NCBI RefSeq assembly: GCF_012273895.1 | Contig: NC_052119.1 | Coordinates: forward strand, 2,790,001 to 2,854,000 | DNA: 64,000 nucleotides | Origin: Zerene cesonia | Lineage: Eukaryota; Arthropoda; Insecta; Lepidoptera; Pieridae | Direction of reading: 5' to 3' | In this document: piece after piece, positions 27,216-38,500 of the stretch | Layout of the letters: each line of letters starts with the position of its first letter | Position numbering within the stretch: the stretch's first letter is position 1 | Made by a program: the position numbers and the translations under genes | Notes under the pieces: model-generated | Database searches by the model: none | What the model was told of the DNA's origin: nothing | The model's input: only the letters and a program-made list of their open reading frames with translations

Positions 27216-28394
27216 AGAATAGTCGTTTAGACTTTCTCTAAGTACTAGTTATAAGTACTAACGTTATTGCTTATGATTTAAGTTTTGTTAATTTAATTTT
27301 ACCGTGTGAATCAACGATTTTTAATCTGTTTAACAAGACTAGTGTGCTAATTATTCTAAGTGTAGGATTTTCGTCTATGGCACTGAAAAGCTTTATTATT
27401 CATTTATTTCTTACTAGCAACACTATAGTCATACGGCAGATGAACCATAAAAAATTTCTTATATCTCGTTAATTTTTGAGCATCTTGATTTTATTATATA
27501 AATACAAATTATTAAAAATGATTAACATAACTCATTATGCAATGGAATTTCTCAATATTGATGAAGAATTAACTGATGTTTTATTCAATATCATAAAAAA
27601 ATAATCATAATTTGAAATACAATTTAAGTTTTAATTTCAATGAAATTATGTTCATTAAAATTATACATTCATTAATAAACAATATTGTGTCTCTTATTGA
27701 ATTTGACAACGTTTTTTAAACGAATTGTTGAAAAATATTTAAAAGTGACGAGTTGTTTACAACTATACATGTATATTACATATTATTAAAACATCAATAT
27801 GTTTTGTCAGGTTTTTTGAATAATAGTTACGACAGGAGTAAGTTTAAGTAATTTATATTAATTATAGCGTTTCTAGAAAAAATGCCACGATTAATATGTT
27901 ACTAATAAACATGTTGTTTATTAATTGCTATCGTCCACTTCATTAAATTATAATAACTTTATTTTATATTATCTGTATCTATAAAGAAGCTTAAAAAATG
28001 TCAATACCTATCTACATACAAAATACACAATCGTTTGTAATATTTACTTGCATATACGTTCCTTATTCATCAATTCCCAACATCGATATTATTAAAACAG
28101 TATTAAATGTCGTGAATAAAAAAGTTTATTATATTAAACTGATCTTGTAGTATTTCGACGTAATAATTTATTGTCTAACTAATAATGTGTGCTACATTAA
28201 AAGTAAACATTGGATAATTAAATACCTTTGCCGTTATTATAAAACATTTGACTTATTGATTCGCCGTAGTTTAGTAGAATTTTTACTGGTTACATAATAT
28301 ATTGTTTTATCGATGCCAACATTCGGTTTTGCAACGTTTATAATTAGTTATTATAATGAGAAATATATGGTTATCTGGTATTTTATTAATTTCC

Positions 28395-28740
28395 TCTCCC
28401 GCCCTCTTTATATTCCCTCCGCGCCCTCAACACATTTATTATTGAATTATATTATTTTTGATCTTGTTTTAAAGATTCTACCGGCTAATACTCACTTTGC
28501 TACCATACATTTTCCACATTCTCTACTCCGCCTGCATCTCTCGCCACAAACTAACACTTATCCTATACTCCCCGTCCTCAGTACACTCTAACGCCTACTC
28601 TGATAGGTAACACACTATGTACTCCTTACATATCGATACACAACACCTCCATACTCCCGCTACTACCTCCACTTAACCTCCCTTTCCGCTTCCAACTCTC
28701 TCCTGCCTCTTCCACACTCTCTCGAAAGATCTGGTTCGGA
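28395..28740. other. Pyrimidine-rich tract downstream of the SLC16-like gene
   Basis: The plus strand is dominated by C and T for about 340 bp (ccctccgcgccctcaacac, cactctctcgaaag and similar). The transcript strand is therefore purine-rich. The open plus frame at 28313-28591 (92 codons) has no recognisable features. Confidence 0.55.
28435..28440 (-). terminator. Possible polyadenylation signal of the SLC16-like gene
   Basis: AATAAA on the minus strand lies about 860 bp past the stop codon. It is within a stretch that is purine-rich on the transcript strand. An ATTAAA at 28804-28809 is nearer the stop, so the real cleavage site is undecided. Confidence 0.25.
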
Positions 28741-28781
28741 AAGAGCTATTCTTACTTCACACTCTCATCGCCTATCTAAAG

Positions 28782-29262
28782 TACGGTCACGAACTACGAA
28801 AAATTTAATACACTGCTCTGGTATAGTCTATCTCTGTCTCTCCAGCGTGAAAAATGTGACCCGTTCGCTCGGGTGTCGTTGCTCTACTTAATCGTCCATA
28901 TGTATGTGGGAGTCGAGCACGTTTCGGCATGAATTACGCCAGTTTGCACTGGGGAACTACCACACCCCCGCATGAGACCGGCGTGAAATAGTTCCGGGCT
29001 GCTGTGTTTCCTACGGTGGGGGAGCTGGAGGCCCACACTCTATTCCTTACTCTTCCCAGTCCTTCCCTTCGTTCCTCTCGTCAATCCTTTCTTAATCCCT
29101 TTCCAGTTTAAAGTCAGCAATCCATTTGTAGAGGCGTAAGGTCGATTGCAGACCTTACGCCACTCCAAATGTTCATGGGCGGTGGTAGCGCTTACCATCT
29201 GACGACCCACCAGATCCATTGCCTGCAATGACGTTAAAAATTATTGGTAGTTCGTGACCGTA
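28782..29262. mobile_element. Dispersed repeat bounded by 16-bp perfect inverted repeats, just past the SLC16-like stop codon
   Basis: tacggtcacgaactac (28782-28797) and its reverse complement (29247-29262) enclose 481 bp. The interior contains the 'accggcgtgaaat', 'gggggagctggaggccc', 'ctttcttaatccctttccag' and 'gcggtggtagcgcttaccat' blocks also found elsewhere here. The right end lies 41 bp from the stop codon, so much of the 3'UTR is repeat. Confidence 0.55.
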
Positions 29263-29303
29263 GGGCATCCCAACGCGGGGTCCACACTCCACAGTGCCGC
29301 AGC

Positions 29304-29508
29304 TTAGAGCACGCTCTCCCTGGTGAGGTCGGCGGGGCGGTCGGGCGAGGGCGGGTCGGAGGGCGAGGGCGCGGTGCGCGTGATGGCGGGCGGGGCACGC
29401 GCCAGCCCGCCCATGGTGATGGGCGTGTCGTCCGGGTCCTCGTCCTCCTCCAGGTCCTCGTCGATCGGCGTCAGCACGTCCAGCGGCTGCGGCGCTTCCT
29501 CTTGTTTG
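29304..29508 (-). CDS. SLC16-like gene, last coding exon, residues 706-773 and stop
   Basis: The acceptor is GTTACCAG|CAAACAAG and the stop codon TAA is at 29306-29304. It encodes the cytoplasmic C-tail: Glu/Asp-rich (IDEDLEEDEDPDD), then Ala/Pro/Ser-rich, ending TRESVL. The last residues S-V-L fit a class I PDZ ligand (S/T-x-hydrophobic). Third codon positions are almost all G or C. Confidence 0.93.
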
Positions 29509-32500
29509 CTGGTAACAATTTTAATTTAGATATCTTGTATACAGTCTGAGCATATTTAAACTATCGTTTATATGTTTCATTGGTTAGTTTATAAAATGAT
29601 TACTATGAAATATTCTTTGTAAAGGCTAAGTTTTTAATTAGGCTTAACATTACTTACTGGAAGTTACAATTTAGTCATCTGTGCTTTAAAAATTAAACAT
29701 ATTATAAGACGAGAAACAGTAGTTTAAATTTTTTTTTTCGCAATTTGCAAAAAATGTTTATAACTAAATTCTTGTAAAATAAGTTAAATACATTCTATAG
29801 AGGTAGGTTGTTACACTATTGGTATCGATTTAATTTTTTACTGTCCATGTTCATCCCCAGCCACGAAAATCGTATTATAAAATTCCGTTACAACTTGAAA
29901 GAGAAACAAACAAACAAACACACTTTCGCATCCTTAATCGGTAAGAACGAACTTTCTTATAAGCACATGACACTGAAACCGGATAAAACCGGAGCAAACT
30001 GACCGGCGGAACATCGGCGCGGCGAAGGAGGTGAGCGTGGAGGCAAGGAAGAAGGCGGCGGCCATGAAGAAGGAGGCGTCGTAGTTCCGCGTGGCGTCGT
30101 ACACCGCGCCCGCCAGCGGCGAGCCCACCATGGCCGCCGCGCCGCGGAACAGGATCAGCAGCCCGAACGCGTTCGTCAGCTTGTCCAGCCCCAGCAGGTC
30201 CACCAGGATGATCGACGTCAGCGATATGTAGCCGGCTGGAAATGTGCCATGCGACTTTTTTTTTTGAATTTGTAATTTTAACGATGCTTAAAAAAAAATT
30301 CTCGGTTCGGCATGACACAGAAGGCAGATCACATACTTGTCCATAAACAAAATCGATCTATACAACAGATGTATATCATCTGCCCCATACCCCACGAGGG
30401 AACAGGGGACTTCACTAAAGTCACAGTAAAGTTGTAAACACTGGTAGATAAGGCTGTAATTAGGACCAGATTGCAATTTAATGCATTAGATAAATTACAA
30501 CCGATGTGAAACCGTTACTTAGACTGTGAAATGGACATTCAATATCATATTGCAGTTAGGTTAAGTTATGCAGATAAACTCTACTTACAGATAGCGAGTC
30601 CGAAAGCTATGGCGACCACTACATAGGCCGCATATGTTGTGCAGAATGGAATAACCGCTACTGATATCTGAAAAATTAAATAATAATTAAAAGTATTTCT
30701 ATAATCGATAGTGAACTCATAATGTTATTTCTTTACATTAAATGCGCAGCAATTGATAAAGACTTTTATTTAACCACATTAGGATTTGTAAGAAATTTTA
30801 TAAACACTGTCCCTTTTATAACAATTGTGAAATAGCAGGATATAATAAATATATTATATAATAATAACATAATATAAAATTCTGGTAAAGCTAAATGTTT
30901 TTAAATTTTAATTTACAATCTGTAAAAATATTACTAGATTCGTAAAAATACTGACCGTAGCAATAACAAGACATATATTATTGAGCAAGAGGGAGTCCAC
31001 CCAGGGGAAGTCGGCGACCCAGCCGCACATGATACGCCCGAATGTGTTCGTTATACCGATTATCGACAGCAAAAACGACGCCTTCGATTCCTCCACTTTC
31101 TGCAAATTAAGAAATTACTTGGTGTAGTTACTGGCTGAGGTTTACATAACATTATTAAATATTAATGATTGTGTGTTGGCTATCTGATGTATTGATGTTA
31201 GCACAGACTATAAACACTAGTAAAGTAACACTAGTGGTCTATCAAGTTTTATGCCTTTTAAAAGACAGACCGACTTTTGAATAGATAATTACATAGTTTA
31301 ATTTTAAATATTTGTTTTTAAACACTACACAGGCAATATAGATAGTGTGCTAATAATCACTCTATAAAGTCTCTCCTATTATTTATATTCACCATCAATA
31401 AATTGTTTCAAATGACGACTCATAAATGAGAATCAGCGATTTTATTGCCCCTGTAGATATTTTAAATACAATTTAAACGATAAATACATTACTAGGTACA
31501 TTATATAATGACTTCACTTCTAGAATAACAGTAGACTATAGTAAGTTAGAAGAAGGCACAAGTTCAAATCCCATATTTTATTAATTTTTTTTTTTTAATT
31601 GAGTTTCCACTGACATTCATAACAGCAGCGTCCACGATATACACGAAGGGCACGTAGAGGCCGGCCATGCCGAACACGTTGGACACGCCGATGAGCATGA
31701 AGGCCGGGTCGCGCAGCAGGCTCACGTCCAGCATCGACGACAGCGCCGACTTGAATGACGCGGGGAGGCTCAGGCATGGGCAGAGGTCGTATTCTGGAAA
31801 ACGTTCCAGTCCATATATAAAGACTAGCAAAGACTAGCTGACCCGGCAAACTCTGTTCTGCCTTTCTCTTATAATTTAGGGGGAATGAAAAAGAGATGTT
31901 GGCCGATTCTAATAGATACCGGATAAGCACAATAAATTTCATCAAAATCGGTCAAGCCGTCGGAGGAGAATGGCAACGAAAACTGTGACACGGGAATTTT
32001 ATATATTTATATAAAGATTTAAAAAAAAAAAAATTATATAGATGTATAAAAATTCATATCAAAGATTGTCAAATAATTAGTTATTTAAAAAAAAATTAAA
32101 CTGAGAAACTTTTAGGCCGGATTCGAAGCTTTCCTTTTTGCCAAACAGAGTATAACATTGATTTGGTTTCTCAATTCGTATGCTCTTAAAGACATAGTAA
32201 ACGAAAATTACAGTATCACTTACGTTCCTGTCGTTCCAAATCACCAGTCTGTCTGCTCTGTGGCAAGCTCAGAACGGAATTCCTATATCCTTGCAATGAC
32301 TTCTGGCTCTGGTACTGAGGTAGGTTCAACACGGAACCCGAGTAGAAAATATCCTTTCTGGACATTGGTCGGACCATTCTAGAAGGTTCTTTTGGCGCGG
32401 CCACTGATAGCTTCGAGTTATACACTCCACTTTCTGTGTCCTGAAATATACGTAATGTTTATATTAAGCATTACCTTTTGCCCGTGGCTTTGCACGTGTT

Positions 32501-35500
32501 GATTTCGGAGCAGTCTTATAAATTTTTTATACATATAAACCTTTCTCTTTATTAAAAAAAAACCCCTTCAAAATCCGTTGTGTCGTGTTAAAGATCTAAG
32601 CATACATACGCGGGAAGCGACTTTGCTTTATACTATGTAGTGATTACTATTGACACAATAAAATAATTAGATACATAATCTAATCGTTTGCAGTACTTTT
32701 TTTAATAAAGTTATTTTGACTTATTATTTAGCATCACAATATATTCCTTTTTTGCTATGAGACAACATGACAGTCAACATATAAAATTTCTTTAATATTT
32801 TTCTACTTACTTCATTCCTTAGATGACTGCTAATGGAAGTTTTGGACGTAGCTTTGATAGCAGCTAAGGACGGTTTAAATCTGTAAAAAATATATCGAAT
32901 TTTAAACATGTTTCTAGCAAATGTATTTAATAAAAATGACTTGATTTTTTATGCTATGGCTTTAACAGGCATTCCATTCATTGATCATAATCAAACATAT
33001 CTCAGCTAGTATTAGACCTGCCCTTTAACATTATCTGACTTATAACACGTTATTTGAAGCAGATCAGTATTTATAACTCTAACTAGCATACCCGGCCACG
33101 CATTGCTGTGGCTAAGTATAATTAAAAATATTAAGATTATAAATTATTCGGATAATTAATCAAAATAAAAATTATCCTATATCTTAAGTTGGACCAAATT
33201 ACACATAAAATGCCAAATTTAATGAAAATCGGTTGAGTTGCTGAAGAGTTCATTGGGAACATACATCATGACACTGGATTTTTATATATTAAGATAAGAT
33301 AAGATGAACAACAGTCACAGAAATGAACTTCAGTCACATTAAAAAAATAATAATTTCAATATATTCGTTTTATAACTTTTCATACTTTTGAACAAAAAAA
33401 AAAAGACAATAGAACTAAACATAGAACATTGATAAAACAAAACACGAACATATTTCATTTCCCTTTGACAAAGAACATAGCTTAAAATCTAAAGCAGACA
33501 TCATTCATAAAAAAGTATTCCAAAAAGCGATTCCCAATCAAATCAGTGCATAACGAAAGCACGTAGAATTGATACCCGTTAGCCGATTCTCTCATACCAA
33601 AATGCAACTGAAGTTTTAAGACATAATATGATTTGAAGCATATTTCGGTGCATTCAAGCGTTAAATTATTATATATTATCGTTATTTAATTTATAATCGT
33701 CATAACCATTTTCATGCCATGGAAGTTTATTTAAGTTATTTCTATAGTTATTTTTAACCAGATTCTATTTTACACATAATTATGTTAAACTATACTTAGC
33801 GTTATCTGACTTATGATTTTTTTTCGTTTTGTGTCATATAACGGAATAATATTTCTTATGCAAACATTTCCACAAAGCACTCGAATAACACATTACTCAC
33901 AAGGCGCATCCCATCGGTATCCTTCATCAATTGTGCATCTATACCTATCGTTATCTGACCCAACCCCGGTGCACTTTCCGTTAATCAACATGCCACAGAA
34001 CTTGAACCAGAAATATATTCATTTATTTATTTATAATTACATTCGAATTAGATTTAAAGCAAGTTGCATTGTAGGTCCCACGGTACCCTAGCACAAAGCG
34101 CATCTCACTGGTACCCGTAATCAATTGTGCATCTTAACCTATCGTTAACTGATCTATCACCGATGCCGTTTCCGTTATCTGTCATGCTAAGGAGCTGAAA
34201 CTACAAGACATTCCGAATTAATTTTAAGCAAATCCCATCGCACAGTACATATCACAAGGCGCATCCCACTGGTACCCGTAATCAATTATGCATCTATACC
34301 TATCGTTAACTGACCTATCACCGATGCCGTTTCCGTTATCTGTCATGCTAAGGACCTTAAACTACAAGACATTCCGAATAAATTTTAAGCAAATCCCACC
34401 GCACAGTACATACCACAAGGCGCATCCCACTGGTACCCGTAATCAATTGTGCATCTATACCTATCGTTATCTGACCTATCGCCGGTGCTCTGTTTCCGCT
34501 GGCGGTCGAAGAACGGCACGGAGCCGTTCTTGGGCAGGCCCGGCGCTTGCGCACTGAACGCGGGCGACGACACGTTGCGAGACATGTGGCTGGCCGGGTT
34601 CACTGCTGTTGTGCCGTTTTCGCTCTGGAATTAAGTAATTATTATTATTTTTTTTTTAGTTTTTTTTTATGTCATAGCGCGGAACTGAGCTGGTGGTTCG
34701 CCTGATGGTAAGCGATCACCACCGCCCATGAACATTAATCGGAAAAGTAATGAATTTCTATACTTAGAAAAAATATCTATAAAATTGTGGTATATAAACC
34801 GCAAAAAAGTATGTATATGTTGCCAACTAACAACAATATTGTAGTATACCACTTCACATAACAGTCTGAAATAATGCTATAGATTCTAACAAAGTCAAGT
34901 TCCAACTCTTACCTTCTTCTTTTCCTGTGTATCATCAGCGACTCTGACCTCGGTGATGGTGGGCAGCGTGGGCACAGTGGGCACGTTGGGCATGTTAGGC
35001 ACAGTGGGCACGCGGGCCAGGGCCTCCAGATTCAGTGACGAGTGCACGCCTGGGTCTATGTTCAGGGGCGCCTGCAATTGTTGGAGTTTCAAATTATAAA
35101 TCTCATTTTATCTATACTAATATTATAAAGCTAAAGAGTATGTTTGTTTGAACGCATTAATCTCAGGAACAATAACATTAATCTCAAAAATTCTTTCAGT
35201 GTTAGATAGCCCATTTATTAAGGAAGGCTATAGGCTATACATGTATGTGTAGGCTATTCCAAGGGCGAAGCCGGGGCGGACCCCTAGTTGTATAATAATT
35301 GAGTGATTTATGAATGATATTTGATCAATTGAGTATTTATCTACTTAACTGCTGGAGTTTCACACAAATTGATAGTTTTTCGTATTAGTAAATAATAATC
35401 ATTTATATAAATGCTATTTGTTTATTGTTCAAATGTCAAGAATTCAGCCATTTTTTTCTTTGGTGGGACGATAAGTACATGTGTGGCCTATATAAAAATG

Positions 35501-38500
35501 ATGTAAGTATGATTTTTACTTCGTATCTCTTCATAATGAGAAAAAAAATATGTTTTTTTATGATTAAAATAAACTCTTAATTTTTATTATGCAATTGATT
35601 GAGATTCAAGATAGGTAATCAACAAAACATTTGATAAAATTCCTCGTACTCTTATAACTACGCGTATCAACACATAATACAGGCCTATAGATAAAACTGA
35701 GCAATTAACAGAACTAATGAATTGCAAAATGGTAGACAAATTGTGACTGGCATGTGCATGTGTGAGTAATAAAGGATTTGTGTATTTAAAATTAATATTA
35801 GTTTAAAACCTTCATTCGTTTCTCCATAGTACCATCTGGTAGCTGGACCACGAAATAGGATCCTCCAATTGAGCCTCTCTCCATTTGCAGTCTTTTCTCT
35901 TCAGCCATTCTTTGTAGAAGTGGTTTTTCACCTGATGTCTGAAAATAATAATACATACTGTAAGATAAACTTCTCTAAATCCCAGTGATACAGACAAAGT
36001 TCTTGTTGTATAAAATCAAAAACAAATAAAAGCACTAGGAGATTAGAACAGTAAATTTGTACTGGCAAGAGCGGGCACAGGATAGGATCAAATGGAGGCT
36101 CTTATTGTCGGAGGCCAAGACTCACTTTGGGTCATTACGCCACTCTTAAAGTAAAGTAAGTACCTTAGGGTAAACAAGCGGTCTCATTAGCGCTCCAAAA
36201 ACAGCGCAATTCAGAATTAGACCAGCGAGCAAAAGATTCGCATTCTGCCAGGAACCGAATTCTTGGAGCAAAATTGACGCAAGAGGTGCGAACGAGAATG
36301 TTCCCACCCCCGACCCGCATACTGCTATACCAGTAGCAAGAGAACGGCGGGTTTCGAAGTAGTAGCCCACTGCTACTACGGACGGGAGGTAGATCATTCC
36401 GAAGCCGATACCTGGAATAGAATAGAAGAATATAACACCGCCTCTAGGGTTATGTTCTGGAGTCCCATGTATTTAACATGGGACTCAAGAACAAGAAAAG
36501 ATATTTGATAATCAATGAAAAAATTATTAAGATGATAAAAGGTCTTTAGGTACACAAATTATTAAAACTTATATTAGTTACTTTTGTCTTACATTTTTAA
36601 AAGATGTTGTGGGCAAAATTTTACATTTCAATATATGAGGAACAACAAACGTTGCTTATGGATTTGAATAATCAATTACTTGCGAAAATAAGTCTTAAAT
36701 TCACAAGTTTAGGTCTAGACTTTAGATAACAAATATCGCACATTGTTTTATCACTTATTATATTTAAAGATTTGTTTAGATACTTTGATAATTGTCCTTC
36801 CTAGAATGAATTATCTCGCTAATAGAATATTTACTCAAACACAAAATTTTCCATTAGGTACATTGAGATGGACACCAATTACAATTTGGTCTCTTATTAG
36901 ACTCCCTGACCTCGACATCAATCATGTACCACATTGATACTATTAAGGCTTGGTTACGACATGCCCCATACTCATCTTTGTATATGAATGAAATAGTAAC
37001 CTAAATTAACTGTAGCGATAAATATATTTCATGTGAAATTGAAAGTACACTATATTTTATACGGTTTTTTCCATTTCTATTATACTTTGATACCTACTTC
37101 TTGTTTAAATATTTCAGTTTGTTTATAATAACTGTCGACTATATATTACAACATATATTTAATATATAAATTCATCTTAAAAGCATTGCAAGAAAATAAT
37201 TTAGATATATCGCAAAACTAAACACAACTGGTATGTATCGGAAAAACATTGACTTGCCACCATTAATACAGCTATTGTAATTTATGTAATCGGGGTCGGA
37301 CATTTAAACTTATTTGACCTTATTCTAACAAACACATCCATGTGCAAACATGCAATGTATCTGGAATATGATAACACGTGAGTCAGAGTTTGCGGCCCAC
37401 AAACTGCTGATCATTTGTTATGAACAAAGGAATTCACACTGTTGCCGGGAGGTCGTCAGCATTACATGCGTCATTTTCCGGGAGGTTAAATTTTTCTTTG
37501 TACGATATTGACGTCACAAAGACTGAACTTCGCTTTTAAAGGGCTTTCTTAAAAAGAAGACATACAAATTTAAGTTACATGACTTCACAAAAACAGTCTC
37601 CTCATGCAATGAATGAAATTTTAATACACATTTCTGTTTTAAATGCTACTTTAAAGAACAACCGTTTGTAAATATACCACGGTAAATGATACTGAGGTAT
37701 ATTTTTGGTAGTGAATAATCGAAGTTCTGTAAACGAAATTTTGGCAAGAACGCAAAGATGGCAAGGAAACATTATTGAAACTATTTTCGTTTCCGTTGTT
37801 TATAGTGTCGAACTTGAACTTTTCTGAGGATTCGCAGTGAAAGCTAACAACAAAAATATTTATATACGACATTTATACGGAAAATTCAAGAAAATTTACA
37901 AATTAACTTATTTTGTAATTGCAGATAACTGCAATCTAGAACATTTTTGCATGCTATGTAAAAGTACCTAATTTATTAAATCGAAATACGTTTGGAAATA
38001 ACGTGTTACACATTATCGATACATTCGAAATATTATATGTTTAATGGCTTTTAATATTATGTATTGTATTTGTTTCCAGTGTTAAAGTTTTTTTCAGAAA
38101 TACAAATACTATCGCAGCTGTCGATTGTCATTAAAACTACAGAAAGTATGCTATCTATGATTTAAAATGATTTAAATCATGTTATGATATACATCATGTA
38201 CATTGTACATGATACCTACATAAACCTTAAATAAAAAACATCATCCATTTTATGATACCTTTGACCAGTACAAGAGAATAGTAATTCTCAAAAGTCTGAC
38301 TAATCATGATCTCACGATTCTTTTCGCACGAGATATTTGTAAATTAATGTTAACATGATCTAAAGTAAACATTGAATAGGCGTTTAAAGAATATGGGGTA
38401 ATGTGACAAACACGCTTCGGATTATGTGACTTAAATACCAAAATAATAATAGGAAGCAAGATGGAGTAAATAGCAACCAGCTATTTCCAACGCTTAGAAG

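Larger units (their letters stand above)
12634..28781. other. Convergent intergenic region
   Basis: About 16 kb between the 3' ends of the two genes. It holds the SINE, Helitron-like remnants, the GC-rich island, hairpins and microsatellites listed. GC-richer patches at 16720-16990 and 18360-18480 carry no frame or splice signals that I can support. No RNA gene was recognised. Confidence 0.5.

Noticed and set aside
29323..29549. GC-rich plus-strand frames opposite the last SLC16 exon
   Set aside because: They are antisense shadows of a GC-rich coding exon; the minus frame has the family fit and splice border.
31595..31945. 116-codon minus frame overlapping exon 10 in another phase
   Set aside because: Shadow of the real TM7 exon; it lacks splice continuity with neighbouring exons.
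34385..34603. Read-through of exon 7 into the intron to a TAA
   Set aside because: It would truncate the transporter before TM7. Normal splicing at 34476 gives full agreement with exon 8. It is kept only as a possible rare form.
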